Positions 1 through 8,712 of a stretch of DNA of 64,000 nucleotides are shown here, piece by piece; the first letter of the stretch is position 1; every line of letters begins with the position of its first letter. The DNA is taken from positions 186,001-250,000 of the forward strand of contig NZ_JAAOYX010000001.1 of NCBI RefSeq assembly GCF_011759605.1, read 5' to 3'. The notes under the pieces were generated by a model that was given only the letters and a program-made list of their open reading frames with translations, was not told where the DNA came from and searched no databases. This stretch comes from Luteibacter sp. SG786. Its GTDB lineage: Bacteria > Pseudomonadota > Gammaproteobacteria > Xanthomonadales > Rhodanobacteraceae. Both the position numbers and the translations under genes were made by a program.

Positions 1-195
1 CTGGACTTCGACATGATGGACACGACGTTCTTCCTGTCGCGCGAAACGATCGTCGCCGACGTCCGCCGCCCGGGCATGGCTCTGTGGCGCGACAAGCTGT
101 TCGCCTTCCTTGCACGAAACGCGATGCCGGCGACGGCGTTCTTCCAGATTCCGGGCAATCGGCTGATCGAGTTGGGGGCCCAGGTCGAGATCTGA
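1..195 (+). CDS. kup: Kup-type potassium uptake protein, C-terminal end (partial)
   Basis: Only the last 64 codons are in the window; the frame is already open at base 1 and ends in TGA. The tail ([11 protein letters not shown], then [20 protein letters not shown], ending [11 protein letters not shown]) matches the conserved C-terminus of the KUP/HAK/KT low-affinity potassium transporters as I remember it. In that family this part is the cytoplasmic domain that follows 12 membrane helices. The 5' end lies outside the window, so start, promoter and full length cannot be judged. It runs in the same direction as ruvB but is separated from it by about 220 bases of palindromic repeats, so co-transcription with ruvB is doubtful. 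Confidence 0.9.
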   Translation: MDFDMMDTTFFLSRETIVADVRRPGMALWRDKLFAFLARNAMPATAFFQIPGNRLIELGAQVEI

Positions 196-203
196 GGTGG
201 GGG

Positions 204-401
204 GCGTGAGTCGGCCACTGCGTGGCCTGTAAGTCGCGGGCTGCGCCCGGCTGCGAACCGTGAGTGGAGGCGTAAGCTTACGGTTCACAGGCCGCGCAGC
301 GGCCGACTCGCAGGTCGCGCAAGCGACCGACTCACGGCCACACAGGCCGCGCAAGCGGCCGACTCACGGGCCACACAGGTCGCGCAGCGACCGACTCACG
401 G
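204..401. repeat. Palindromic repeat array upstream of ruvB
   Basis: Four direct units start near 286, 311, 341 and 376. Each holds a short palindrome of the type GGCCGCGCAAGCGGCC or GGTCGCGCAAGCGACC followed by GACTCACGG. One unit in the opposite orientation (GTGAGTCGGCC, 207-231) lies at the left edge. Units alternate between a GGCC and a GGTC stem while keeping the stem paired, so changes are compensatory. The array can fold into several hairpins or one large stem between the inverted unit and a direct unit. It ends about 15 bases before the ruvB start and therefore occupies its likely promoter or 5' UTR. No protein is supported here. Confidence 0.85.
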
Positions 402-415
402 CGCATAATGCGCAA

Positions 416-1456
416 ATGTCCGAACACCGCATCATTTCCTCCGCCGCCGCCATGGACGACGAGGCGCTGGAGGCAAGCATCCGGCCGAAGCGCCTGGCCG
501 AGTACCTCGGCCAGCAGACGGTTCGGGAGCAGATGGCCATCTATATCGAGGCGGCGCGGCGGCGCGGCGGGGCGTTGGACCATACCCTCATCTTCGGGCC
601 GCCCGGCCTCGGCAAGACCACGCTTTCCCATGTGATCGCCAACGAGCTGGGGGTGAGCGTGCGGTCCACGTCCGGGCCGGTGTTGGAGCGGGCGGGCGAC
701 CTCGCGGCGCTGCTCACCAACCTCGAGGCCAACGACGTCCTTTTCGTGGACGAGATCCATCGCCTGTCGCCAGTGGTCGAGGAGGTGCTCTATCCGGCGA
801 TGGAGGACTTCCAGATCGACATCATGATTGGCGAAGGGCCGGCTGCCCGGTCCATCAAGCTCGATCTTCCGCCTTTCACGCTGATCGGCGCGACGACGCG
901 CGCGGGCCTCCTCACCGGGCCGCTGCGCGACCGCTTCGGCATCATCCAGCGCCTGGAGTTCTACAGCATCGAGGAACTCACGGCGATCGTCCGCCGGGCG
1001 GCGCGCATCTTCGGCATCGAATGCGAATTCGAGGGCGCGGTGGAAATCGCCCGCCGTTCCCGCGGCACGCCGCGCATCGCCAATCGCCTGCTGCGCCGGG
1101 TGCGAGATTTTGCGGAAGTGCGCGGCGACGGCCGCATCACCCACGAGTTGGCCCGTGCGGCCACCGACATGCTGAAAGTGGACGCCGAAGGCTTCGACGA
1201 CCTCGATCGTCGCCTCCTTGGCATCATCATCGAGAATTTCGACGGGGGCCCGGTGGGGGTGGAATCGCTGGCCGCCGCGCTCAGCGAGGACCGCGGCACC
1301 CTGGAGGACGTGGTGGAGCCTTACCTGATCCAGCAGGGCTACCTGATCCGGACAGCGCGGGGCCGCATGGCCTCGGCCAAGGCCTGGCGGCACCTGGGTC
1401 TGACCCCGCCGCCACGCCAGGCGGCCACGCCCGACCTCTTCTCGGACGGGGCATGA
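416..1456 (+). CDS. ruvB: Holliday junction branch migration ATPase RuvB
   Basis: RuvB is the hexameric AAA+ motor that, with RuvA, drives branch migration of Holliday junctions. The 346-residue product has Walker A GPPGLGKT (61-68), Walker B FVDEIH (about 110-115), the sensor-1 stretch IGATTR (about 158-162) and the C-terminal winged-helix region. This agrees with the usual length of about 335-350. The frame stays open upstream to 260, but that stretch encodes the palindromic repeats, so I chose the ATG at 416 that gives MSEHRIIS, the typical start region. Its stop overlaps the ybgC start (ATGA), which indicates translational coupling into the ybgC-tol operon. RuvA and RuvC are not in the window and would lie upstream, if linked. 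Confidence 0.97.
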   Translation: MSEHRIISSAAAMDDEALEASIRPKRLAEYLGQQTVREQMAIYIEAARRRGGALDHTLIFGPPGLGKTTLSHVIANELGVSVRSTSGPVLERAGDLAALLTNLEANDVLFVDEIHRLSPVVEEVLYPAMEDFQIDIMIGEGPAARSIKLDLPPFTLIGATTRAGLLTGPLRDRFGIIQRLEFYSIEELTAIVRRAARIFGIECEFEGAVEIARRSRGTPRIANRLLRRVRDFAEVRGDGRITHELARAATDMLKVDAEGFDDLDRRLLGIIIENFDGGPVGVESLAAALSEDRGTLEDVVEPYLIQQGYLIRTARGRMASAKAWRHLGLTPPPRQAATPDLFSDGA

Positions 1457-1857
1457 GCGTTTTCAGCTGGCCTGTCCGCATCTACTGGGAAGACACCGAC
1501 GCCGGTGGCGTCGTCTACCACGCGAATTACATCCGTTTCATGGAAAGAGCGCGGACGGAATGGCTGCGCGCCCAGGGCATCGACCAGCTGTCGCTGCGCG
1601 AGTCGACCTCGCTGGGCTTCGTCGTCCGCGACATGCACCTCGACTTCCACCGCCCGGCCCGTCTGGATGATGAACTTCGGGTCACGGTGAGCGTCAAAGA
1701 ACGCCGTTCAGCCAGTATGCTGTTCGGTCAGGAGATCGTGCGGGGGGATGCGGCACTGGTACGCGCGCAGGTGCGCGTGGCGTGCGTCAACCTCGACACG
1801 ATGCGCCCGGCGCAGATCCCAGCGGGTCTGTTTGCCAACGAATTCCCCATTACCTGA
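1453..1857 (+). CDS. ybgC: YbgC-type hotdog acyl-CoA thioesterase of the Tol-Pal operon
   Basis: A 134-residue single-domain 4HBT hotdog thioesterase. The family signature [13 protein letters not shown] (14-26) is intact, with Asp16 as the expected catalytic residue. YbgC homologues hydrolyse short- or long-chain acyl-CoA and associate with acyl carrier protein and phospholipid enzymes. The gene is the usual first member of tol-pal operons. Its ATG overlaps the ruvB stop by four bases, and tolQ begins 32 bases after its stop. The start is fixed by the overlap and by the conserved short N-terminus before the signature. Confidence 0.95.
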   Translation: MSVFSWPVRIYWEDTDAGGVVYHANYIRFMERARTEWLRAQGIDQLSLRESTSLGFVVRDMHLDFHRPARLDDELRVTVSVKERRSASMLFGQEIVRGDAALVRAQVRVACVNLDTMRPAQIPAGLFANEFPIT

Positions 1858-1889
1858 TAGCCAGATACCCGGCGGAGAGCCCTCAAGCG

Positions 1890-2573
1890 ATGAACGGTGG
1901 ACTGAACATTTTCAAGCTGGTGTCGGAAGCGAGCCTGCCCGTACAACTGGTGATGCTTCTCTTGCTGGTGTTCTCGTTCCTGTCCTGGGTGATCATCATC
2001 CGCAAGTACAGCCAGCTGAAGACGGCGCACGACAACGCCGAAACCTTCGAGGACCGCTTCTGGTCGGGCGCCGACCTCGCCGCCCTGTTCCGTGAAGTGG
2101 GCAACCGCGAGGGGCAGCACGGCATCGAGAACGTCTTCGAAGCGGGCTTCCGCGAGTTCGCCCGCCAGCGCCAGCGCCGCGTCACCGACGCCAACCGGGT
2201 CATCGAAGGCTCGGAGCGCGCCATGCGCGTGGCCGGCACGCGCGAGATCGGCAAGCTGGAACAGAACCTGGAGTTCCTGGCCAACGTCGGTTCGATCAGC
2301 CCTTACGTGGGTCTGTTCGGCACCGTCTGGGGCATCATGGGTGCCTTCCAGGGCCTGGGCGAAATGAAGGACGTCACCATCTCGGTCGTCGCGCCGCACA
2401 TTTCCGAGGCGCTGATCGCCACCGCCATGGGCCTGTTCGCCGCCATTCCGGCTGTCTGGGCGTACAACCGCTACGCCAACAAGGTCGAGCGCATCGCGTC
2501 GCGCTACGAGGTGTTCCAGGAAGAGTTCTCCTCCGTACTGCAGCGCCAGATCCACGCCGACGACGCGGCCTGA
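1890..2573 (+). CDS. tolQ: TolQ, inner-membrane proton channel subunit of Tol-Pal
   Basis: TolQ is a MotA/TolQ/ExbB proton-channel protein that forms the inner-membrane motor with TolR and energises TolA. The 227-residue product has one N-terminal membrane helix (about 16-37, QLVMLLLLVFSFLSWVIII). A long cytoplasmic loop and two further helices follow, around the conserved VGLFGTVWGIMGAF segment and the later IATAMGLFAAIPAVWAYN segment. Length and layout match E. coli TolQ (230). The start is the ATG giving MNGGLNIFKLV; the open frame upstream overlaps ybgC. tolR follows after 15 bases. Confidence 0.97.
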   Translation: MNGGLNIFKLVSEASLPVQLVMLLLLVFSFLSWVIIIRKYSQLKTAHDNAETFEDRFWSGADLAALFREVGNREGQHGIENVFEAGFREFARQRQRRVTDANRVIEGSERAMRVAGTREIGKLEQNLEFLANVGSISPYVGLFGTVWGIMGAFQGLGEMKDVTISVVAPHISEALIATAMGLFAAIPAVWAYNRYANKVERIASRYEVFQEEFSSVLQRQIHADDAA

Positions 2574-2588
2574 GCGGGAGGGTACGCC

Positions 2589-3032
2589 ATGCGCACTACC
2601 TACCGCAGGCACAAGCGGAAGCTGAAATCCGAGATCAACGTCGTGCCGTACATCGACGTGATGCTCGTGCTGCTGATCATCTTCATGGTCACCACGCCGA
2701 TGATGAACCTCGGCGTGGACATCCAGCTGCCGCAGACCAACGCCAAGTCCCTGCAGGACAAGAAGGACCCGATCGTGGTGTCCGTCGACGAGGCAGGCCA
2801 GATCTACCTCACGGCGAACGGCGCGAAGCGCGAGCCGGTCAGCGAGGACGAATTCCGCAAGAAGATCACGGCCTTCCATGACGCCAACCCGGAACTCCAG
2901 GTCCTGGTCGCCGGCGACCAGCGCGTGGGCTACGGCAAGGTCTATTCGATCCTCCCGATCCTGCAGGAGGCCGGTGTCTCCAAGATCGGCCTGATGAGCC
3001 AGCCCCAGTCGGCGCAGAATGGAAAACCGTAA
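2589..3032 (+). CDS. tolR: TolR, membrane-anchored motor component of Tol-Pal
   Basis: TolR belongs to the ExbD/TolR family: one membrane helix and a periplasmic domain that binds peptidoglycan when the TolQ channel is energised. The 147-residue product shows the basic N-terminus (KRKLKSEINVVPYIDVM) and the conserved Asp of the helix in YIDVMLVLLIIFMVTTPM, which is the proton-relay Asp in this family. A GGGAGGG-like Shine-Dalgarno lies just before the ATG. The 3' end overlaps tolA by 14 bases, so the two are probably translationally coupled. Confidence 0.96.
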   Translation: MRTTYRRHKRKLKSEINVVPYIDVMLVLLIIFMVTTPMMNLGVDIQLPQTNAKSLQDKKDPIVVSVDEAGQIYLTANGAKREPVSEDEFRKKITAFHDANPELQVLVAGDQRVGYGKVYSILPILQEAGVSKIGLMSQPQSAQNGKP

Positions 3033-3963
3033 CGGCACGCCCCGCGCGGTCGTCCTCGCCGCGCTCCTGCACATCGGCATCGTGGCCTTTCTGGGCCTCG
3101 CGGTCATTCCGTGCTCGGATTACGAGAAATGGGCCGAGGCGATCGGCCTGCCGGCCGAGTGGAATCCGTTGAAGTGCCCGGCGCCCCTCGAACTGCCCGG
3201 GCAGATCATCGAGGCGACCCTGGTCGGCCCCACCGGCAGCCCGCCGCCGAAGGCGACGAAGGCCAAGCCCGTGCCCGATACCACGCCGCCTCCGCCGGTG
3301 GTGCCGACGCCGCCTCCGCCGCAGCCGGAGAAGCCCAAGGTCGAGACGCTCCCGCCCCCGCCCAAGCAGCCCGACCTCAAGGACCAGGAAAAAGTGGTCG
3401 ACGACGCCGTGCAGAAGGCGGAGGACGCCAAGCGCCTGCAGGAAGAGAAACAGCGCCAGCGGCAGGCCGAGCTGGACGCCGAGCAGGAGCAGAAGAAGAA
3501 AGAAAAGCAGAAGGAAATCGACGACATCTTCAAGCAGCTCGACGCGGCCAAGGCCCAGACGAAGAAGGCCGACACCACCAAGAAGCAGGCCGAGCAACAG
3601 TTGAAGGACCTGCAGAACGCGAAGGACGACGGTCTTCCCGACCTGCCGCCCGCCGATCAGAAGCAATCGGGCACCAATGGACGGGATACCGGCAAGCTGG
3701 GCCAGTACCTGGCGGCCATCCAGAACTCGGTCACCCAGAATTGGCTCAGGCCCGACAGCATGCCCGCCACGTCCTGCGTGGTGCACATCGTGCAGGTGCC
3801 GGGTGGGCAGGTGCTCAGTGCCAAGGTGGACTCCAGCTGCCCGTACGACGCCGCCGGACGCGCCTCGGTGGAGAACGCCGTGCTGCGCGCCCAGCCACTG
3901 CCTTACCAGGGCTTCGAAGACGTTTTTCAGCGCAACCTAACGTTCACGTTCAGGCCGCAATGA
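3019..3963 (+). CDS. tolA: TolA, trans-periplasmic link protein
   Basis: TolA spans the periplasm and connects the TolQR motor to TolB/Pal and the outer membrane. The 314-residue product has an N-terminal membrane helix (about 11-30). A proline-rich stretch (about 75-120) and a long Lys/Glu/Gln/Ala-rich coiled coil (about 120-205) follow. The C-terminal TonB-like domain carries two Cys (TSCVVHIVQV and DSSCPYD) that could form the conserved disulfide. It is shorter than E. coli TolA (421), mainly in the coiled coil. It starts inside tolR. A GC-rich hairpin follows the stop before tolB. Confidence 0.95.
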   Translation: MENRNGTPRAVVLAALLHIGIVAFLGLAVIPCSDYEKWAEAIGLPAEWNPLKCPAPLELPGQIIEATLVGPTGSPPPKATKAKPVPDTTPPPPVVPTPPPPQPEKPKVETLPPPPKQPDLKDQEKVVDDAVQKAEDAKRLQEEKQRQRQAELDAEQEQKKKEKQKEIDDIFKQLDAAKAQTKKADTTKKQAEQQLKDLQNAKDDGLPDLPPADQKQSGTNGRDTGKLGQYLAAIQNSVTQNWLRPDSMPATSCVVHIVQVPGGQVLSAKVDSSCPYDAAGRASVENAVLRAQPLPYQGFEDVFQRNLTFTFRPQ

Positions 3964-3977
3964 TGTAGCGCCCTCGT

Positions 3978-4004
3978 CCCGCCCCGGCCAGGTGCCTGGG
4001 CGGG
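3978..4004 (+). other. GC-rich hairpin between tolA and tolB
   Basis: CCCGCCC (3978-3984) pairs with GGGCGGG (3998-4004) around a 13-base loop that can itself pair (CCAGGTGCCTGG). No T-run follows, so it is not a standard intrinsic terminator. It could be an attenuator or mRNA-stabilising stem that sets the ratio of tolQRA to tolB. Function is inferred only from position. Confidence 0.35.
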
Positions 4005-4084
4005 GCAGGGCGGTTCAGATTCGGGTCACTCAGCACGTGGCCGTCGCGTTAACATTTCGCCGCTGTCCCACTATCCAGGTCGCA

Positions 4085-5413
4085 ATGAATCCGCCCATGC
4101 GCAGAACGCTTTCACGTCTCGTCCTCCTCCTGGCCGCGCTGGCCGCCCTCGTGGCAGGTCCGGCCGCCGCCCAGTCGCTCAACGTGGAAATCGTCGGTGG
4201 GCTGAAAACGGCCATTCCCATCGCCGTCGTGCCTTTCGCTCAGGCCGGCGGCGCGCCGCTGCCGACCGACGTCGCCGATGTCATCCGCGCGGATTTCAAC
4301 CGTTCGGGCAAGTTCCGCTCGCTGGACAAGAACGACATCGTCGAAACCCCGTCCCAGGGTTCGGACGTCAAGTTCGCCACGTGGCGCCTGCTCAAACAGG
4401 ATTACCTCACCATCGGCCGCATCAGCGACGCCGGCGGCGGCATGCTCAAGGTCGAATACGAACTGTGGGACGTGAACCGCCAGCAGAGCCTGCTCGCCCA
4501 GTCGTTCACCGCCCCGGCGGGCGACCTCCGCGGCGTGGCGCACCAGATCGCCGACCAGATCTACGAAAAGATCACCGGTGTGCGCGGCGCCTTCTGGACC
4601 CGTATCGCCTACATCACCGCTGTCGGCGTGGGTAACAACACCACCTATTCCCTGATCGTGGCCGACTCGGACGGTTACAACCCGCAGGTCGTGGCCCGGT
4701 CGCGCGAATCGTTGCTCGGTCCGGCCTGGTCGCCGGACGGCAGCAAGATTGCCTACGTCTCCTTCGAGAGCGGCAACTCGCAGGTCTACGTGCAGAACAT
4801 CTCCACGGGCTCGCGCAGCCTGATCGCCTCGCATCCGCGAGGCATCAACAGCGCCCCCTCGTGGTCGCCGGACGGCAGCAAGCTGGCCGTCAGCCTCTCG
4901 TACGTGGGCAATCCCGAGATCTTCGTCATCGACGTTGCCAGCCGGACGGAAACCCGGCTGACCAACAATTTCGCCATCGATACCGAGCCCACCTTCACCC
5001 CGGACGGCCAGAGCATCATCTTCACCTCCGACCGCTCGGGCAAACCGCAGCTCTACCAGATGTCGGCCTCGGGTGGCTCCGCCCAGCGGCTCACCTTCCA
5101 GGGCGGCTTCAACGCCAGCGCCTCGGTGAGCTACGACGGCAAGCAGATTGCGATGGTGCAGGGCAACGGGAACGTGTATCGTATCGCCATCATGGACCGT
5201 AGTCTGGGTGGCCAGGTGCGTTTCGTTTCCCCGGGTAATGTGGACGATTCGCCCAGCTTCGCGCCCAATGCCAGCATGCTGCTCTATGCGGCATCGCAGG
5301 GTACGCGCGGCGTCCTGTATGCGGTTTCAGCCGATGGCCTCGTGCGTCAACGTCTCGTCCTGTCCGACGGCGACGTGCGTGAGCCGTCTTGGGGACCCTA
5401 TCGACAGCGCTGA
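4085..5413 (+). CDS. tolB: TolB, periplasmic beta-propeller of Tol-Pal
   Basis: TolB is a periplasmic protein that binds Pal, TolA and outer-membrane proteins. The 442-residue product begins with a Sec signal peptide (RRTLSRLVLLLAALAALVAG, cut after AAA before QSLNVEI). An N-terminal D1/D2 domain (to about 190) follows, then repeated propeller motifs of the type AWSPDGSKIAYVSFESG, SWSPDGSKLAVSLS and TFTPDGQSIIFTSDRSG. Length is normal (E. coli 430). I chose the first ATG of MNPPMRRTL; the second ATG, four codons later, is equally possible. The upstream open frame is non-coding. A terminator-like stem follows. Confidence 0.96.
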   Translation: MNPPMRRTLSRLVLLLAALAALVAGPAAAQSLNVEIVGGLKTAIPIAVVPFAQAGGAPLPTDVADVIRADFNRSGKFRSLDKNDIVETPSQGSDVKFATWRLLKQDYLTIGRISDAGGGMLKVEYELWDVNRQQSLLAQSFTAPAGDLRGVAHQIADQIYEKITGVRGAFWTRIAYITAVGVGNNTTYSLIVADSDGYNPQVVARSRESLLGPAWSPDGSKIAYVSFESGNSQVYVQNISTGSRSLIASHPRGINSAPSWSPDGSKLAVSLSYVGNPEIFVIDVASRTETRLTNNFAIDTEPTFTPDGQSIIFTSDRSGKPQLYQMSASGGSAQRLTFQGGFNASASVSYDGKQIAMVQGNGNVYRIAIMDRSLGGQVRFVSPGNVDDSPSFAPNASMLLYAASQGTRGVLYAVSADGLVRQRLVLSDGDVREPSWGPYRQR

Positions 5414-5454
5414 TGGCGCGCCCTGCCGGGCGGCGACATTGGCAACGTCCAGGG

Positions 5455-5481
5455 AAGGGCGCGGCGTGGCCGCGCCTTTTC
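5455..5481 (+). terminator. Rho-independent terminator after tolB
   Basis: An eight-base-pair stem GGCGCGGC (5458-5465) / GCCGCGCC (5469-5476) with a three-base loop is followed by TTTT. It suggests that tolB transcripts largely end here and that pal-cpoB has its own promoter in the remaining 180 bases, where I see no convincing -35/-10 pair. Confidence 0.6.
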
Positions 5482-5657
5482 CGCGGGCCAAAGGTTTTTC
5501 GGCAAGCGCCTGTGGGCGTTTGCCGAAGCGAAGACGCCGGGTGCGGGACAGCGCCCCGTCGGCGTAGATGTAAGTAGAAAAACAGCCGGACAACCGGCGG
5601 TGCCTGTCCCGAAACCGAAAACCGACTGTCGGAACTCAACTGTTGAAGGAACGTCCC

Positions 5658-6167
5658 ATGAATAAGACCGTTACCGTCACCCTGGCTGCCCTGCTCTGCG
5701 TTGGCGCCGCCGCGTGCTCCAAGAAGAACACCAAGCCGGCTCCTCTGCCGGAACAGCAGCCGGTCGCCCAGACCCAGGCCCCGACCAGCGACGGCAAGTA
5801 CCAGCCGTCCGATCTCGACACCGACGCTTGCCTGCGTCAGCGCGTCGTGTACTTCGACTTCGACAAGAACGACGTCAAGCCGGAGTTCCAGCAGATCATC
5901 GCCTGCCACGCCAAGTACCTGCAGGACCGTCCGCAGTCGGCCATGACCCTCGAGGGTAACACCGACGAGCGCGGCACCCGCGAGTACAACCTGGGCCTCG
6001 GCGAGCGCCGCGGCAACGCCGTTTCCAGCGCCCTCCAGGCTGCTGGCGGTTCGGCTGGCCAGATCAACGTGACCAGCTACGGCAAGGAGAAGCCGACCTG
6101 CCGTGAGCACAACGAAGACTGCTGGGCCAAGAATCGTCGCGTCGAGATCGTGTACACCGCGAAGTAA
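5658..6167 (+). CDS. pal: Pal, peptidoglycan-associated outer-membrane lipoprotein
   Basis: Pal anchors the outer membrane to peptidoglycan and is the target of TolB. The 169-residue product has a lipoprotein signal peptide ending VGAAAC|SKK. The -3 residue is Ala rather than the usual Leu, so the lipobox is slightly weak. A Gln/Pro-rich linker precedes an OmpA-like domain with the diaminopimelate-binding signature TDERGTREYNLGLGERR. The ATG at 5658 has GAAGGA 7 bases upstream. cpoB begins 3 bases after the stop, so the two form one unit. Confidence 0.96.
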   Translation: MNKTVTVTLAALLCVGAAACSKKNTKPAPLPEQQPVAQTQAPTSDGKYQPSDLDTDACLRQRVVYFDFDKNDVKPEFQQIIACHAKYLQDRPQSAMTLEGNTDERGTREYNLGLGERRGNAVSSALQAAGGSAGQINVTSYGKEKPTCREHNEDCWAKNRRVEIVYTAK

Positions 6168-6170
6168 GTA

Positions 6171-7025
6171 ATGAAGAAGACTCTGGCTACCAGCATCATG
6201 GCCAGGCTTGGCGTGGCGGGCGCGATTGCGTCCGCCACGCTTTTTGCGTTGCCTGCCGCCGCCCAGGACACCCGCCTCAGCCTCGCCGACCGTGTGTCGC
6301 GGCTGGAGCAGCAGTCGCAGCAGCAGGCCGGCACCACGTCGCTGGTCAATCAGGTCAACGATCTGCAGCAGCAGCTGGCACAGCTGCAGGGCCAGATCGA
6401 AGAACTGCAGCATCAGAACCAGCAACTCCAAGATTCCCAGAAGGCTCAGTACGCGGACCTCGATTCGCGGCTGGGCCGCATCGAGAAGGGTGGGGCGTCT
6501 CAGGGCCAGGCGCCCGCGGCCCAGGCCCCCGCACCGGGCTCTTCCGCTCCTTCGGCTGCTCCTGCGGCCGCGCAGCCCGCGTCTGCAGCGACACCGGCCC
6601 AGGCGCCTGCCGGCGCAGCACCGGCCCATGCCGACGCCGATCAGCAGGCTGCCTACGACGCGGCGTTCAAGTCGCTGCGTGCCGGCGACTACGTCAGCGC
6701 CTCGCGCGGCTTCCGCGACTTCCTCGTCAAGTACCCCGACAGCCCGCTGGCGCCGAACGCCTATTACTGGCTGGGCGAGTCGTACTACGTCACCATGAAT
6801 TACCCGGTGGCCATCGAGGCCTTCCAGCGCCTCGTGAAGCAGTATCCGCAGAGCGACAAGGTGTCCGATGGTCTCCTCAAGGTCGGCTACTGCCAGATCG
6901 AGCTGAAGCAACAGGACGCCGCCGTCGCCACGCTCAAGCAGGTAACCGCCAAGTATCCGGGCACAAAGGCCGCCGGCCTCGCACAGGAACGCCTGCGCCG
7001 CCTGCAGCGCCAGACGGCCAACTGA
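6171..7025 (+). CDS. cpoB: CpoB (YbgF), periplasmic coordinator of PBP1B and Tol
   Basis: CpoB links outer-membrane constriction by Tol to septal peptidoglycan synthesis by PBP1B in E. coli. The 284-residue product has a signal peptide (cut after PAAAQ or nearby). A Gln-rich trimerising coiled coil follows (about 35-100, heptads of LQQQLAQLQGQIEELQ type). Next comes a low-complexity Pro/Ala linker (about 105-155) and a C-terminal TPR domain (YDAAFKSLRAGDY, AYYWLGESYY, GYCQIELKQQDAA). It sits 3 bases after pal and 4 bases before queE. The tail TAAGLAQERLRRLQRQ is typical of the family. Confidence 0.95.
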   Translation: MKKTLATSIMARLGVAGAIASATLFALPAAAQDTRLSLADRVSRLEQQSQQQAGTTSLVNQVNDLQQQLAQLQGQIEELQHQNQQLQDSQKAQYADLDSRLGRIEKGGASQGQAPAAQAPAPGSSAPSAAPAAAQPASAATPAQAPAGAAPAHADADQQAAYDAAFKSLRAGDYVSASRGFRDFLVKYPDSPLAPNAYYWLGESYYVTMNYPVAIEAFQRLVKQYPQSDKVSDGLLKVGYCQIELKQQDAAVATLKQVTAKYPGTKAAGLAQERLRRLQRQTAN

Positions 7026-7029
7026 TTCC

Positions 7030-7722
7030 ATGAACGGCAGCACCGCAACGCCGGCGGACGTCTCGCCGGCCCCGCCCGTCCGGGAGCGGCTGCGCATCAC
7101 CGAGATCTTCCACTCCGTGCAGGGCGAGGCCGATGCCATTGGCTGGCCCACTGTTTTCGTTCGCCTGACCGGCTGCCCCCTGCGCTGCGTGTGGTGCGAC
7201 ACGGAGTATTCCTTCCACGGCGGCCAATGGCACGACATCGACGCGATCCTCGCGGAAGTCGCCAGCCACGGTGCCCATCATGTATGCGTCACCGGCGGCG
7301 AACCTCTGGCACAGAAGCGCTGTCTCATCCTTCTGCGCAGGCTTTGCGACGCGGGCTATGAGGTGTCGCTCGAAACCTCCGGCGCATTGGATGTTTCCCA
7401 GGTCGATCCTCGCGTGCGCAAGGTCATGGACCTGAAGGCGCCGGATTCCGGCGAGAGCGGCCGCAACCTGTGGAGCAATCTCGACCATCTTCTTCCGCAC
7501 GACCAGGTGAAGTTCGTGATCGCCAGCCGTGGCGACTTCGAGTGGTCGCGCGACGTCGTGCGCGAGCATGCGCTCGACGGCAAGGCGATGGTGCTGTTCT
7601 CCCCCGTGTGGTCCAAGGTTGAGCCGCGCGAACTGGCCGAATGGATCCTCGCCGAGCGCCTTCCCGTGCGCTTCCAACTCCAGCTGCACAAGCTGTTGTG
7701 GAACGACGCGGCAGGCCATTGA
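7030..7722 (+). CDS. queE: 7-carboxy-7-deazaguanine synthase QueE (radical SAM)
   Basis: QueE rearranges 6-carboxytetrahydropterin to 7-carboxy-7-deazaguanine in the queuosine/7-deazapurine pathway. The 230-residue protein carries a radical-SAM cluster motif C49-x3-C53-x2-C56 (GCPLRCVWC). After it come the Mg/substrate region DTEYSFHGG and the GGE motif (VTGGEPLAQ). The first 18 residues are low-complexity and may be dispensable. It starts 4 bases after cpoB and is followed by queC 16 bases downstream, so the pathway partners are adjacent. Attachment to the end of tol-pal is common in gammaproteobacteria. Confidence 0.95.
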   Translation: MNGSTATPADVSPAPPVRERLRITEIFHSVQGEADAIGWPTVFVRLTGCPLRCVWCDTEYSFHGGQWHDIDAILAEVASHGAHHVCVTGGEPLAQKRCLILLRRLCDAGYEVSLETSGALDVSQVDPRVRKVMDLKAPDSGESGRNLWSNLDHLLPHDQVKFVIASRGDFEWSRDVVREHALDGKAMVLFSPVWSKVEPRELAEWILAERLPVRFQLQLHKLLWNDAAGH

Positions 7723-7738
7723 TTCCAAGGTAATACGC

Positions 7739-8422
7739 ATGAACGTTCCGAACGCTCCCCGCAAGGCCGTCATCCTCGTGTCGGGTGGCATGGATTCCGC
7801 CGTCACCATCGCCATGGCGCGCGAGCAAGGTTTCGAGGTCTACGCGCTCAGCGTCGCGTACGGGCAACGGCACAGTTCCGAGCTGGAAGCCTCCGAACGC
7901 GTGGCGACCATGCTCGGCGCCGTGGTGCACAAGACGGTGCACGTCGATCTGCGCAGCATCGGCGGCTCAGCCCTCACGGCCGATATCGATGTGCCGGAAG
8001 ACGGCGGCGAAGGCATTCCTGTCACGTACGTACCGGCGCGCAACACCATCATGCTGTCGATTGCGCTCGGATGGGCGGAAGTGCTCGGCTCCAACGACAT
8101 CTTCTGCGGCGTCAACGCCGTGGACTACTCGGGCTATCCGGACTGTCGTCCGGCCTTCATCGAGGCGTTCCAGTCGCTTGCCAATGTCGCCACCAAGGCC
8201 GGCGTGGAAGGTGCGGGCATCCGTATCCATGCGCCCCTGATGCAGATGGGCAAGGGCGACATCGTGCGCGAAGGCATGCGCCTTGGCGTGGATTTCGCGG
8301 CGACGGTCAGCTGCTACCAGGCCGATGCGAACGGCCGCGCATGCGGACATTGCGATGCCTGCCGCTTGCGCGCGGAAGGGTTCGCGAAGGCTGGCGTGCC
8401 GGATCCTACCCGTTACGCCTGA
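7739..8422 (+). CDS. queC: 7-cyano-7-deazaguanine synthase QueC
   Basis: QueC is the ATP-dependent ligase that converts 7-carboxy-7-deazaguanine to preQ0, using ammonia. The 227-residue product has the PP-loop ATP-binding motif SGGMDS (15-20) and the C-terminal zinc ligands in [19 protein letters not shown]. Length is standard. I start at the ATG giving [11 protein letters not shown]; the frame is open further upstream but overlaps queE. QueD and QueF are not seen in this window. Confidence 0.96.
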   Translation: MNVPNAPRKAVILVSGGMDSAVTIAMAREQGFEVYALSVAYGQRHSSELEASERVATMLGAVVHKTVHVDLRSIGGSALTADIDVPEDGGEGIPVTYVPARNTIMLSIALGWAEVLGSNDIFCGVNAVDYSGYPDCRPAFIEAFQSLANVATKAGVEGAGIRIHAPLMQMGKGDIVREGMRLGVDFAATVSCYQADANGRACGHCDACRLRAEGFAKAGVPDPTRYA

Positions 8423-8712
8423 AGACGGGAGCGCTCGCTCAGAGTGCCGACGTGAAGTCGCGGCCTGCGTTCAATGCGGTTGTGACTGCCGTGTCGACAC
8501 TATGGATGCCGCCGGCATCGACGGGGCTCATCGTCCTTTGCAGGGGCCATCAATATACGCCTGGGCCGCGCCTCCGCACGAACGATCGCTATGCCTCTTC
8601 GGCGACAACACAGGACGAATGAAGGCTTCCGAGCCTTACAACTTCCGGACTATTGCGCCGCGCACGCGGCCGGCAGAAAGTCGCGTTACGACGCAGGAAG
8701 CGGACCAAGGCC
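8423..8712. other. Intergenic stretch queC to halovibrin-like gene, nothing recognised
   Basis: About 290 bases without a credible gene. Open frames run through it from both sides, but none has a plausible start or coding pattern. It presumably holds the promoter of the next gene. I found no clear -35/-10 pair, hairpin or repeat. Confidence 0.5.

Noticed and set aside
286-401. CRISPR-like direct repeats
   Set aside because: Units are palindromic, adjoin with little or no unique spacer and include an inverted copy; there is no cas gene.
260-415. N-terminal extension of ruvB by 52 codons
   Set aside because: The extension consists of the translated palindromic repeats, and RuvB proteins start close to MSEHRIIS.
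5190-7238. 682-codon minus-strand open frame opposite tolB, pal and cpoB
   Set aside because: The plus strand holds well-established genes; long antisense frames are expected at this GC content and the product is low-complexity.
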